Assembly (NCBI GenBank): GCA_910578835.1
Contig: CAJTSK010000032.1
Location: forward strand, 1 to 28,527
DNA: 28,527 nucleotides
Reading direction: 5' to 3'
From: an uncultured Muribaculum sp.
GTDB taxonomy: Bacteria; Bacteroidota; Bacteroidia; Bacteroidales; Muribaculaceae
A program made the position numbers and the translations under genes. How positions within the stretch are numbered: position 1 is the first letter of the stretch; each line of letters opens with the position of its first letter. Below are positions 1 through 7,614 of this stretch, piece after piece. The notes under the pieces were generated by a model. It was not told the DNA's origin and searched no databases. It was given only the letters and a program-made list of their open reading frames with translations.

Positions 1-53
1 TCGGCTTCCAACATGACAACTTTGTCAGGTTTCTGAAATGCTAAAATAGCCAT
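1..53 (-). CDS. rpoA: RNA polymerase alpha subunit, N-terminal fragment (cut by window edge)
   Basis: Seventeen codons are visible, starting at the ATG at 51-53 on the minus strand and reading MAILAFQKPDKVVMLEA before the window ends. This matches the Bacteroidales RpoA amino terminus, and the position 20 bases after rpsD is the standard place for rpoA in the alpha operon. Alpha dimerises to nucleate assembly of RNA polymerase. The fragment is too short to show any domain; the call rests on the start peptide and the gene order. rplQ would be expected next, outside the window. Confidence 0.9.
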   Translation of the reverse strand, partial: MAILAFQKPDKVVMLEA

Positions 54-73
54 GGATCTACGTGTTAAAATGA

Positions 74-679
74 TTATTTAGAATACAACTCAACGATAAG
101 CTGCTCCTTGATGTTTTCGGGGATATCTTCGCGGGTAGGCACATGAAGCATCTTGCCTGACTTGGTGTTCTCGTCCCATTCCAACCAAGGATATTTGCTG
201 TGGTTGAAACCGGCGAGAGCGTCGGCGATTACTTCAAGCGACTTGGAACGCTCACGTACACCGACAACGTCACCCGGCTCAACGTGGTAAGAAGCGATAT
301 TTACAACGCCTCCGTTGACAGTGATGTGACGGTGGAGCACAAGCTGACGTGCAGCTGCGCGAGTAGGAGCTATGCCAAGACGATAAACGATGTTGTCAAG
401 GCGAGCTTCGAGAAGCTGAAGGAGCACCTCACCGGTAATACCCTTAGTGCGAGAAGCACGGTCAAACAGGTTATGGAACTGCTTTTCGAGTACACCGTAA
501 GTGTATTTAGCTTTCTGCTTTTCACGGAGCTGAACACCATACTCAGAAGACTTGCGGCGCTTGTTTACGCCATGCTGTCCCGGGGGATAGTTCTTCTTAG
601 CGAGAACTTTGTCAGCACCGAAGATGGGCTCGCCGAATTTGCGGGCAATCTTTGTTTTTGGACCGGTATATCTAGCCAT
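74..679 (-). CDS. rpsD: 30S ribosomal protein S4
   Basis: S4 is a primary 16S rRNA binder that starts small-subunit assembly at the 5' domain. The 201-residue protein starts MARYTGPKTKIARKFGEP and has the S4 RNA-binding fold at about residues 92-125 (RLDNIVYRLG, then AARQLVLHRHITVNG). The N-terminal region has no CxxC zinc ligands, so this is the zinc-independent form. It is the last complete gene of the cluster, 20 bases before rpoA. The 166-base gap ahead of it is the longest inside the cluster and holds an inverted repeat (738-767). In Escherichia coli S4 represses its own alpha operon; whether it does so here is inference. Confidence 0.98.
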   Translation of the reverse strand: MARYTGPKTKIARKFGEPIFGADKVLAKKNYPPGQHGVNKRRKSSEYGVQLREKQKAKYTYGVLEKQFHNLFDRASRTKGITGEVLLQLLEARLDNIVYRLGIAPTRAAARQLVLHRHITVNGGVVNIASYHVEPGDVVGVRERSKSLEVIADALAGFNHSKYPWLEWDENTKSGKMLHVPTREDIPENIKEQLIVELYSK

Positions 680-737
680 TTTTTGTAAAATCTTAAATTT
701 TGGGATTGACTATGGTTCGTCATCTTAGTGCAGCCGC

Positions 738-767
738 GACCACAGAGAGGTGATAAAAATTGTGGTC
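738..767 (-). promoter_or_regulatory. Inverted repeat in the rpsD leader
   Basis: Seven bases (738-744, GACCACA on the plus strand) are the exact reverse complement of 761-767, with a 16-base loop. It lies in the unusually long 166-base gap between rpsK and rpsD, 59 bases upstream of the rpsD start, and would be transcribed as a hairpin. There is no U-tract after it on the minus strand, so it does not look like a terminator. No clear Bacteroidetes promoter was found in the gap. A role as an RNA site for ribosomal protein autoregulation is possible but unproven. Confidence 0.4.
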
Positions 768-845
768 TATTCACATTCAATGCCGCTTCACAGTCAAAAG
801 CCTCAGTTGATAGATAAGTGAAAGTAACTTTAAATAAAGATCTTA

Positions 846-1235
846 TTATACGCGACGACGCTTGGGAGGACGGCATCCGTTGTGGGGAAGCGGAGTTACG
901 TCGATAATCTCGGTAACCTCGATACCTGCACCATGAACCGTACGGATAGCTGACTCACGGCCGTTGCCGGGGCCTTTAACATAGGCTTTCACTTTGCGCA
1001 GACCAAGGTCGTAAGCGACCTTTGCGCAATCCTGTGCCGCCATCTGGGCTGCATAGGGAGTGTTCTTTTTTGAGCCACGGAAGCCCATCTTACCAGCGCT
1101 TGACCAGGAGATGACTTGACCCTCCGAGTTGGCAAGGCACACGATAATGTTGTTGAAAGACGAGTGTACATGAAGCTGACCGTTTGCGTCAACCTTGACA
1201 TTTCTCTTCTTTGCTGCGACTGTCTTTTTTGCCAT
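846..1235 (-). CDS. rpsK: 30S ribosomal protein S11
   Basis: S11 is a small-subunit platform protein that contacts the 3' major domain of 16S rRNA near the E site. The protein has 129 residues, the usual length. It shows the conserved core VHSSFNNIIVCLANSEGQVI, followed by WSSAGKMGFRGSKKNTPYAA, and the C-terminal segment DVTPLPHNGCRPPKRRRV. It lies 9 bases after rpsM, in the standard alpha-operon order, and is followed by the long leader of rpsD. Confidence 0.98.
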   Translation of the reverse strand: MAKKTVAAKKRNVKVDANGQLHVHSSFNNIIVCLANSEGQVISWSSAGKMGFRGSKKNTPYAAQMAAQDCAKVAYDLGLRKVKAYVKGPGNGRESAIRTVHGAGIEVTEIIDVTPLPHNGCRPPKRRRV

Positions 1236-1244
1236 ACTAATTTA

Positions 1245-1625
1245 TTATTTTGTAGCTTTCTTCTTGTTAGCAACTGTTTTCTTGCGACCCTTGCGAGTAC
1301 GTGCATTGTTCTTTGTGCTCTGACCACGCACGGGCAGACCGATACGGTGACGGATTCCACGGTAGCAACCGATATCCATCAGACGCTTGATGTTAAGCTG
1401 GATTTCGCTGCGGAGATCACCCTCTACCTTGTAGTTGGCTCCGATTACCTCACGCACAGCAGCAGCCTGAGCGTCAGTCCAGTCTTTAACTTTGATGTTT
1501 TTGTCAACTCCGGCTTTCTCAAGGATAGAGTTAGCGGCGCTACGACCGATGCCGAATATATAAGTCAAGGCGATTTCACCTCTTTTGTTTTGGGGGAGGT
1601 CAACTCCCACGATTCTAACTGCCAT
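1245..1625 (-). CDS. rpsM: 30S ribosomal protein S13
   Basis: S13 sits in the head of the small subunit, contacts the P-site tRNA and forms bridges with L5 of the large subunit. The 126-residue protein has the helix-two-turn-helix core (residues about 14-60, with IFGIGRSAANSILEKAGV) and the signature GCYRGIRHRIGLPVRGQ followed by KNNARTRKG. A lysine-rich tail ends the protein, as usual for S13. It opens the alpha-operon part of the cluster after rpmJ, as in most bacteria. Confidence 0.98.
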   Translation of the reverse strand: MAVRIVGVDLPQNKRGEIALTYIFGIGRSAANSILEKAGVDKNIKVKDWTDAQAAAVREVIGANYKVEGDLRSEIQLNIKRLMDIGCYRGIRHRIGLPVRGQSTKNNARTRKGRKKTVANKKKATK

Positions 1626-1661
1626 ATTGATTGACTAAATTTTCTGCAAAAATACTAAAAA

Positions 1662-1778
1662 TTATCCTTGGCGCTGTTTATACTTCGGATTTTTCTTATT
1701 AATCACGTAAAGGCGACCCTTACGACGCACGATTTTGCTGTCGGGAGTACGCTTCTTAATTGAGGCTCTTACTTTCAT
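1662..1778 (-). CDS. rpmJ: 50S ribosomal protein L36, zinc-free form
   Basis: This short gene of 38 codons reads MKVRASIKKRTPDSKIVRRK and ends NKKNPKYKQRQG, which is clearly L36. It lies between infA (19 bases upstream) and rpsM (36 bases downstream), the standard place. The classical L36 zinc ribbon uses three Cys and one His. Here none of those Cys is present (TPDSK replaces CxxCK, and INKKNPKY replaces the ICxxxxH region), so this is the C-minus form that cannot bind zinc by the usual ligands. L36 binds 23S rRNA in the large subunit. Confidence 0.97.
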   Translation of the reverse strand: MKVRASIKKRTPDSKIVRRKGRLYVINKKNPKYKQRQG

Positions 1779-1797
1779 ATCTTATTGTTGTTGTTTA

Positions 1798-2016
1798 TTA
1801 TTTGTATCTAAATGCAATTCTGCCTTTGGACAAGTCATAGGGAGACATCTCCACGCGCACCTTGTCGCCGGGAAGGATACGGATGTAATGCATACGCATC
1901 TTTCCGGAGATATGGGCAGTGATTTCATGCCCGTTTTCTAATTCGACACGGAACATCGCGTTGCTCAACGCCTCTACTATTGTACCGTCCTGTTCGATTG
2001 CAGCTTGTTTTGCCAT
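1798..2016 (-). CDS. infA: Translation initiation factor IF-1
   Basis: IF-1 binds the A site of the 30S subunit during initiation and helps IF-2 and IF-3 select the start codon. The protein has 72 residues, the family length, and is a single OB fold of the S1 type. Visible conserved blocks are DGTIVEALSNAMFRVELENG, HISGKMRMHYIRILPGDKV and SPYDLSKGRI. It lies 9 bases after map and 19 bases before rpmJ, the canonical spc-to-alpha junction. Confidence 0.98.
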   Translation of the reverse strand: MAKQAAIEQDGTIVEALSNAMFRVELENGHEITAHISGKMRMHYIRILPGDKVRVEMSPYDLSKGRIAFRYK

Positions 2017-2025
2017 AAAATAAGT

Positions 2026-2808
2026 TTAAATTGTGTTATTACCCAATGCCTGATCCACATAATCAAACGTAGTGAGGATTTCGGTCTCACCGCCCATGAC
2101 AGCGACTGTATGCTCGTAATGAGCCGAAGGCTGACCGTCGCGGGTGCGGCATGTCCAGCCATCCTTGCCTATCACGATATTGCGCTTGCCCATGTTGACC
2201 ATAGGCTCGATGGCGAGACACATACCGTTTTTGATAAGAGCGCCCATCCCCTTCCTGCCATAGTTAGGCACCTCGGGGTCTTCATGCATGCTCTTGCCGA
2301 TACCGTGTCCACACATCTCCCTGACGATGGAGTAGCCGTGACGCTCGCAGTAAGTCTGCACCGCATTGGCTATATCCCCTATCCTGTTTCCTTCCTTACA
2401 TGCGGCAATGCCCTTGTAGAGCGACTCTTTGGTAGTCTTCAACAGAGCCATCACCTCAGGCGACACTTCTCCTACCGGGAAAGTGTAACACTGGTCGCCG
2501 TTGTAGCCGTTGAGCTCGACCACGCAGTCAAGCCCCACTATGTCGCCTTCACGGAGAGCGTAATTAGAAGGGAAACCATGAACCACTACCTCGTTGACCT
2601 CAATACAAAGAGTGCCGGGAAACCCTCCATAACCGAGGCATGCAGGCTTTCCGCCATTATCCTGTATAAACTCACGCGCGATGGTATCGAGCTTTAGAGT
2701 CGTAACACCGGGAGTCACCCACTTGGCAACTTCACCAAGTGTGCGACTCACGAGATTACAGGCTTCGCGCATAAGCGCTATTTCTTCCGATGTCTTGAGA
2801 TAGATCAT
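2026..2808 (-). CDS. map: Methionine aminopeptidase, type I
   Basis: This cytosolic metalloenzyme removes the initiator methionine from nascent proteins whose second residue is small. The 260-residue protein has the pita-bread fold with all five expected metal ligands: D94 (in GLD), D105 (NGD), H168 (GHGIG), E201 (IEPM) and E232 (YEHT). The substrate-site histidine H77 (HGFP) is also present. There is no N-terminal zinc-finger extension, so it is the short bacterial type. It lies 35 bases after secY and 9 bases before infA, the usual order. Confidence 0.98.
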   Translation of the reverse strand: MIYLKTSEEIALMREACNLVSRTLGEVAKWVTPGVTTLKLDTIAREFIQDNGGKPACLGYGGFPGTLCIEVNEVVVHGFPSNYALREGDIVGLDCVVELNGYNGDQCYTFPVGEVSPEVMALLKTTKESLYKGIAACKEGNRIGDIANAVQTYCERHGYSIVREMCGHGIGKSMHEDPEVPNYGRKGMGALIKNGMCLAIEPMVNMGKRNIVIGKDGWTCRTRDGQPSAHYEHTVAVMGGETEILTTFDYVDQALGNNTI

Positions 2809-2843
2809 TTATCGATGATAAATATCAAAATTTTTCAACTTAA

Positions 2844-4187
2844 TCAATAAGCACTGCCGGTTGTGCGACCCTTGATCTTGCCATCCTTCATAAGTCCGTC
2901 GTAATGGTGCATCATAAGGTGAGACTCAATCTGCTGGAGGGTGTCAAGCACCACACCGACAAGAATCAGCAATGATGTACCGCCGAAGAACTGAGCGAAG
3001 TTCTGGCTTACGCCAAACAGACGCGCAAACGCGGGCATTACAGCTACAATACCAAGGAAAATCGAGCCGGGCAAGGTGATTCGTGACATGATAGAGTCAA
3101 GATACTCCACAGTCTTCTTGCCGGGCTTCACGCCGGGAATAAATCCGTTGTTGCGCTTCATATTGTCAGCCATCTCGGTAGGACGTACCGTAATCGCTGT
3201 ATAGAAATAAGTAAATGCAACAATAAGGATGAAATATGTGATATTATAAGCCAGACCGTTTATGTCGGAGAACTTTACCAAAATAGAGTTTTCATTAGCG
3301 CCAAAACCAGCAAGGGTGATAGGCACAAACATAAGAGCCTGAGCGAAAATAATAGGCATCACACCGGCGGCATTAACCTTCAAGGGGATATACTGGCGCG
3401 CACCGCCATACTGCTTGTTGCCGACAATACGCTTTGCATACTGCACGGGCACCTTGCGGGTACCTTGTACGAGAAGCACCGCACCTACTGTAACGGCGAA
3501 AAGCAACACGAGCTCCACGATGAACATCACCAGACCACCCTCCGAGCCGGTAGAACCGGGGAGACGGCTGACAAATTCATAGTAAAGAGCCTGCGGCAGA
3601 CGGGCGATAATACCCACAAGAATGATAAAGGAGATACCGTTACCGATACCACGGTCAGTGATACGCTCACCAAGCCACATGATAAACATTGAGCCGGCAG
3701 CAAGAATGATCGTGAGATAAAGGATGGTCCAGAAACCCATTGAAGCATGACCGCCCGCGCCATTAACCTGGAACTGGAGGTTCATCAGATAAGCGGGACC
3801 CTGCAACAGCAGGATAAGCACTGTCAGATAACGGGTATACTGATTTAACTTCTGGCGACCGCTCTCTCCCTCACGCTGCATCTTCTGAAAAGTCGGGAGC
3901 ACCATGCCCAACAGCTGTATCACGATAGACGCCGTGATATAGGGCATGATACCCAGCGCGAATATAGATGCCTGGGAGAACGCACCACCGGAGAACATAT
4001 CGAGGAGCTGCATGAGTCCGCTTCCCGATGTAAACTTGGCAAGAGCGTCAAGGTCATCAGGATGGATACCCGGAAGCACCACGTAACATCCCAGTCGGTA
4101 AATGAATACCAAGAGGAATGTCACGAGGAGACGCTTACGGAGCTCTTCGATTGTCCAAATGTTTTTGATGGTTTGAACAAATCTCAT
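2844..4187 (-). CDS. secY: Protein translocase channel subunit SecY
   Basis: SecY forms the membrane pore through which SecA and the ribosome push unfolded proteins. The 447-residue protein begins with a short cytoplasmic helix (MRFVQTIKNIWTIEELRKR) and then shows about ten hydrophobic segments, the first at about residues 20-40. Conserved blocks include LGIMPYITASIVIQLL (TM2) and NGISFIILVGI (TM4-5 region). The C-terminal tail is basic and Gly-rich. It lies 5 bases after rplO, suggesting tight co-translation, and 35 bases before map. Confidence 0.98.
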   Translation of the reverse strand: MRFVQTIKNIWTIEELRKRLLVTFLLVFIYRLGCYVVLPGIHPDDLDALAKFTSGSGLMQLLDMFSGGAFSQASIFALGIMPYITASIVIQLLGMVLPTFQKMQREGESGRQKLNQYTRYLTVLILLLQGPAYLMNLQFQVNGAGGHASMGFWTILYLTIILAAGSMFIMWLGERITDRGIGNGISFIILVGIIARLPQALYYEFVSRLPGSTGSEGGLVMFIVELVLLFAVTVGAVLLVQGTRKVPVQYAKRIVGNKQYGGARQYIPLKVNAAGVMPIIFAQALMFVPITLAGFGANENSILVKFSDINGLAYNITYFILIVAFTYFYTAITVRPTEMADNMKRNNGFIPGVKPGKKTVEYLDSIMSRITLPGSIFLGIVAVMPAFARLFGVSQNFAQFFGGTSLLILVGVVLDTLQQIESHLMMHHYDGLMKDGKIKGRTTGSAY

Positions 4188-4192
4188 TATAA

Positions 4193-4639
4193 TTAAACTT
4201 TAGCGATTGAACCACCGGCTGCCTCGATAGCCTTCTGAGCGGCTTCAGAGAAAGCATTGGCTTCAACAGCGATTGCACGTGTGATAGTACCGGTAGCAAG
4301 AATCTTTACCAATTGCTTGCGTGAGATGAAACCGGCAGCACGAAGCTCTTCGAGACCGATTTTTTCAAGGTTTTTCGCAGCAGCAAGGGTATCGAGGTCG
4401 CCCACATTGATAGCCTTGTACTCAACACGGTTGATGTTCTTGAAGCCAAACTTCGGAAGACGGCGCTGAAGCGGCATCTGACCACCTTCAAAACCAATCT
4501 TGCGAGAATAGCCTGAACGAGACTTGGCACCCTTGTGTCCGCGGGTAGAAGTACCACCCTTGCCCGAACCGGGACCACGACCAATACGCTTTTTCTTCTT
4601 ATTAGACCCTACGGCGGGCTGAATAGTATTTAATTCCAT
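4193..4639 (-). CDS. rplO: 50S ribosomal protein L15
   Basis: L15 is a late-assembly large-subunit protein with a long extended N-terminal arm that threads into 23S rRNA. The 148-residue protein has the typical basic, glycine-rich arm (KKRIGRGPGSGKGGTSTRGH, then KGAKSRSGYSRKIGFEGGQM) and the globular C-terminal domain starting at about residue 70. It ends with the family pattern of Ala-rich helix plus GGS (AIEAAGGSIAKV). It lies 16 bases after rpmD and 5 bases before secY. Confidence 0.98.
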   Translation of the reverse strand: MELNTIQPAVGSNKKKKRIGRGPGSGKGGTSTRGHKGAKSRSGYSRKIGFEGGQMPLQRRLPKFGFKNINRVEYKAINVGDLDTLAAAKNLEKIGLEELRAAGFISRKQLVKILATGTITRAIAVEANAFSEAAQKAIEAAGGSIAKV

Positions 4640-4655
4640 AACTGTAAGTCCTGAA

Positions 4656-4835
4656 TTATGCGTTGGTCACTTCAACGAGGTGACGAACACGGTTAACCAT
4701 TCCCATCACGTCGGGGGTGTCTTCCTTAACCACCGAATGATGCATTTTCTTCAAGCCAAGCGCGTCAAGAGTCAGTTTCTGAACCTTGGGCGCATTGATG
4801 CGGCTCTTAATCTGAGTTATTTTAATTTTTGCCAT
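4656..4835 (-). CDS. rpmD: 50S ribosomal protein L30
   Basis: This 59-codon gene begins MAKIKITQIKSRINAPKVQK and ends MGMVNRVRHLVEVTNA, a clear bacterial-length L30. The ferredoxin-like fold is expected over the whole length, with the conserved LGLKKMHHSVV block at residues 26-36. It fills the gap between rpsE (13 bases upstream) and rplO (16 bases downstream), the standard spc-operon position. L30 binds 23S rRNA near the base of the central protuberance. Confidence 0.98.
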   Translation of the reverse strand: MAKIKITQIKSRINAPKVQKLTLDALGLKKMHHSVVKEDTPDVMGMVNRVRHLVEVTNA

Positions 4836-4848
4836 TGTTCAAGTTGAT

Positions 4849-5367
4849 TTAACCGTTATACACTTTTTCGAGTGAAACACCACGATTCTGTGCTACTTGA
4901 AGCGGGCTACGCATCTCACCGAGCGCCTCGATGGTTGCCTTCACGAGGTTGTGGGGATTGGATGAGCCTTTAGACTTAGCAAGCACGTCGGTCACACCCA
5001 CGCTCTCAAGTACGGCACGCATCGCACCACCAGCCTTAACTCCGGTACCGTGAGAGGCAGGCTTGAGGATAACACGTGAACCGCCAAACTTAGCTTCCTG
5101 CTCGTGAGGTATAGTACCTTTGTGAACGGGCACACGGATAAGGTTTTTCTTAGCTGCCTCCACACCCTTGGCGATAGCAGCGGTAACTTCGTTAGCCTTG
5201 CCCAGACCCCAGCCTACGATGCCGTTTTCATTGCCGACAACGACGATAGCTGCGAAAGTGAATGTACGGCCACCTTTTGTAACCTTGGTAACGCGGTTGA
5301 TGGCAACGAGACGATCCTTAAGTTCGAGATCGTTGGTAGATTTAACTCTGTTATTCTTATTTGCCAT
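4849..5367 (-). CDS. rpsE: 30S ribosomal protein S5
   Basis: S5 lies at the mRNA entry side of the small subunit and affects decoding accuracy and mRNA unwinding. The 172-residue protein has the N-terminal double-stranded-RNA-binding-like S5 domain (about residues 15-80, with KGGRTFTFAAIVVVGNENGI and VGWGLGKANEV). The C-terminal domain contains GTGVKAGGAMRAVLESVGV and SSNPHNLVKATIEAL. It is packed between rplR (5 bases) and rpmD (13 bases). Confidence 0.98.
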   Translation of the reverse strand: MANKNNRVKSTNDLELKDRLVAINRVTKVTKGGRTFTFAAIVVVGNENGIVGWGLGKANEVTAAIAKGVEAAKKNLIRVPVHKGTIPHEQEAKFGGSRVILKPASHGTGVKAGGAMRAVLESVGVTDVLAKSKGSSNPHNLVKATIEALGEMRSPLQVAQNRGVSLEKVYNG

Positions 5368-5372
5368 GATTC

Positions 5373-5714
5373 TTAAAATTTAAGTCCGCCTTCGCGAGCT
5401 GCGTCAGCCAATGATTTAACACGACCATGGAAGAGATAGCCATTACGGTCGAAAACTACTTCAGTGATGCCGGCAGCAAGAGCCTTCTCAGCGATTGCCT
5501 TGCCGACCTTAGCGGCAACCTCAATCTTGGTGCCGCCTTCGAGACCCTTTGAAGAGCAAGCCACGAGAGTTGCACCTGCGAGGTCATCGATTACCTGAAC
5601 ATAAATCTGCTTGTTGCTGCGGAACACCGTCATACGGGGACGAGCGGCGGTGCCAGACACTTTACCACGGATACGTGTCTTGATTTTGTTTCTTCTTTGT
5701 ATCTTGGATATCAT
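5373..5714 (-). CDS. rplR: 50S ribosomal protein L18
   Basis: L18 binds 5S rRNA together with L5 and helps dock it into the central protuberance. The 113-residue protein has the basic N-terminal arm (KIQRRNKIKTRIRGKVSGTA), the RPRMTVFRSNKQIYVQVIDD block, and the C-terminal signature VVFDRNGYLFHGRVKSLADA followed by AREGGLKF. Length and motifs are usual for the family. It lies 17 bases after rplF and 5 bases before rpsE. Confidence 0.98.
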   Translation of the reverse strand: MISKIQRRNKIKTRIRGKVSGTAARPRMTVFRSNKQIYVQVIDDLAGATLVACSSKGLEGGTKIEVAAKVGKAIAEKALAAGITEVVFDRNGYLFHGRVKSLADAAREGGLKF

Positions 5715-5731
5715 GATTCTGTCTACTTTAA

Positions 5732-6286
5732 TTATTTAGCACCTGCCGATTTACCTGATTTACGACGGATAACCTCGCCGACAAACTTGATACCCTTACC
5801 CTTGTAAGGCTCAGGCTTGCGGAGTGAACGGATTTTGGCACATACCTGACCGAGGAGCTGCTTGTCATCGCTCTCAAGGATGATAAGCGGGTTTTTGTTA
5901 CGCTCGGTCTTTGCCTCTACTTTCACTTCCTTGGGAAGCTTGATAAATATAGCATGAGAGAAGCCGAGTGCCAGTTCAAGCACCTGACCTTCAGAAGTAG
6001 CACGATAACCTACGCCGACGAGCTCCATCTCCTTGCGGTAGCCGGTTGACACACCCACAACCATGTTGTGGATCAACGCGCGATAGAGACCGTGCTGTGC
6101 ACGATGCTCGCGGTCATCAGAAGGACGGGTGAGAGTCACGTGTCCGTCTTCAACCTTTATTGTAAGTTCAGGATTAACTTTCTGCGAGAGTTCGCCTTTG
6201 GGACCCTTTACTGTAACAACGTCGCCATTTACAGTGACTGTTACACCGGCAGGGATTTCAATGGGGGCTTTACCTATTCTTGACAT
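5732..6286 (-). CDS. rplF: 50S ribosomal protein L6
   Basis: L6 sits close to the factor-binding site at the base of the L7/L12 stalk and is needed for late large-subunit assembly. The 184-residue protein consists of two repeated alpha-beta domains (about residues 1-80 and 85-170). The family signature KPEPYKGKGIKFVGE lies near the C terminus and is followed by a short basic tail (RRKSGKSAGAK). It lies 18 bases after rpsH and 17 bases before rplR. Confidence 0.98.
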   Translation of the reverse strand: MSRIGKAPIEIPAGVTVTVNGDVVTVKGPKGELSQKVNPELTIKVEDGHVTLTRPSDDREHRAQHGLYRALIHNMVVGVSTGYRKEMELVGVGYRATSEGQVLELALGFSHAIFIKLPKEVKVEAKTERNKNPLIILESDDKQLLGQVCAKIRSLRKPEPYKGKGIKFVGEVIRRKSGKSAGAK

Positions 6287-6304
6287 TGCTGTTTCCTCCT
6301 ATTA

Positions 6305-6703
6305 TTAGTAAACATAACACAATACCTCACCACCTACCTTGAGCTCACGCGCCTTCTTGTTGGTCATGACACCCTTTGAGGTAGAAAGTATGGCAATACC
6401 TAACCCGTTTAAAACTCTCGGCATTTCTTTGTAGCCGGTATATTGACGAAGACCGGGACGTGACACACGCTTCAGGCTTTTGATAGCGTTTACCTTGTCG
6501 ACCGGATCATACTTCAAGGCAATCTTGATGACGCCTGCGGGATTTTCACCCTCTACAAACTTATAGTTAAGAATGTAGCCCTGTTCAAAAAGAATCTTGG
6601 TGATTTCTTTTTTCAAGTTTGAGGCGGGAATCTCTACTACTCTGTGCTGAGCTTTGATTGCGTTCCTCAATCTTGTTAAATAATCTGCTATTGGATCAGT
6701 CAT
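6305..6703 (-). CDS. rpsH: 30S ribosomal protein S8
   Basis: S8 binds helix 21 of 16S rRNA and is an early assembly protein; in Escherichia coli it also represses the spc operon by binding its mRNA. The 132-residue protein starts TDPIADYLTRLRNAIKAQHR and has the C-terminal signature LNGLGIAILSTSKGVMTNKK followed by ARELKVGGEVLCYVY. The 77-base gap before it is larger than the neighbours and holds a small inverted repeat at 6726-6741. Whether S8 regulates this transcript is unknown. Confidence 0.98.
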   Translation of the reverse strand: MTDPIADYLTRLRNAIKAQHRVVEIPASNLKKEITKILFEQGYILNYKFVEGENPAGVIKIALKYDPVDKVNAIKSLKRVSRPGLRQYTGYKEMPRVLNGLGIAILSTSKGVMTNKKARELKVGGEVLCYVY

Positions 6704-6780
6704 TTTATTGATTTGTTTAAATTGATTCGGGATTATCCGAACAATATTTAATACTCGCGTTTATCTGGGTCTCGTGATTA

Positions 6781-7050
6781 TTACCAGCTTGCTTTCTTAA
6801 CACCCGGTATCAGTCCTGCCGATGCCATTTCACGGAACTGGATACGTGAAATGCCAAACTGACGCATGTAACCTTTCGGACGGCCAGTGATGCTGCAACG
6901 GTTGTGCAGACGCACTGAAGAAGCATTCTTGGGAAGTTTCTGGAGGCCTTCGTAGTCGCCGGCAGCCTTGAGGGCAGCCTTCTTTTCGGCATACTTTGCT
7001 ACGAGCTTGGCTCTCTTCACTTCACGAGCCTTCATTGATTCTTTAGCCAT
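6781..7050 (-). CDS. rpsN: 30S ribosomal protein S14, zinc-free form
   Basis: S14 is a late-binding protein of the small-subunit head near the A site. The 89-residue protein is the long C-minus type. Its core NRCSITGRPKGYMRQFGISR has a single Cys instead of the two CxxC pairs of the short zinc-binding form. The C-terminal part (FREMASAGLIPGVKKASW) is typical. It lies 9 bases after rplE, and the 77-base gap to rpsH follows. Confidence 0.98.
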   Translation of the reverse strand: MAKESMKAREVKRAKLVAKYAEKKAALKAAGDYEGLQKLPKNASSVRLHNRCSITGRPKGYMRQFGISRIQFREMASAGLIPGVKKASW

Positions 7051-7059
7051 AGTATAATC

Positions 7060-7614
7060 TTAGTTGTTTTTAGCGTTCTTGAACGGTAGACCAAAATGCT
7101 TAAGAAGAGCATATCCTTCTTCATCGGTCTTGGCTGAAGTCACAAAAGTGATGTTCATACCCATCATCTTCGAGATTGAGTCGATGTTAATCTCGGGGAA
7201 GATGATCTGCTCGGTGATACCGAGGGTATAGTTGCCACGGCCGTCGAGCTTGCCCTCGATACCCTTGAAGTCGCGGATACGGGGAAGAGCCACGCGGATA
7301 AGGCGCTCAAGGAACTCGTACATTCTCTCGCGACGGAGAGTAACGCGTGCGCCGATGGGGTTCTTCTTACGTACCTTGAAGTTAGAGATATCCTTCTTCG
7401 AGAGAGTAGCCACAGCCTTCTGTCCTGTGATGGCGGTAAGCTCGTTGATAGCAGTCTCGATGATCTTCTTGTCCTGAGTGGCAGCGCCAAGACCCTGGTT
7501 GATTACAATCTTCTCAAGGCGGGGCACCTGCATCACTGTCGAGTAGTTGAACTCTTTCTCAAGAGCGGGGACAATGCGCTCCTTATAGTCTTTCTTAAGA
7601 GTGGCTGTGCTCAT
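7060..7614 (-). CDS. rplE: 50S ribosomal protein L5
   Basis: L5 binds 5S rRNA and contacts P-site tRNA and S13 in the bridge between subunits. The 184-residue protein shows the family blocks VPRLEKIVINQGLGAA, FKVRKKNPIGARVTLRRERM, LPRIRDFKGI and NYTLGITEQIIFPEINID. Its ATG overlaps the stop codon of rplX by one base (TAATG), a sign of translational coupling. It precedes rpsN by 9 bases. Confidence 0.98.
   Translation of the reverse strand: MSTATLKKDYKERIVPALEKEFNYSTVMQVPRLEKIVINQGLGAATQDKKIIETAINELTAITGQKAVATLSKKDISNFKVRKKNPIGARVTLRRERMYEFLERLIRVALPRIRDFKGIEGKLDGRGNYTLGITEQIIFPEINIDSISKMMGMNITFVTSAKTDEEGYALLKHFGLPFKNAKNN

Noticed and set aside
565..876. Minus-strand open frame of 103 codons across the rpsK-rpsD gap
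   Set aside because: It overlaps the ends of both ribosomal genes out of frame and has no family resemblance.
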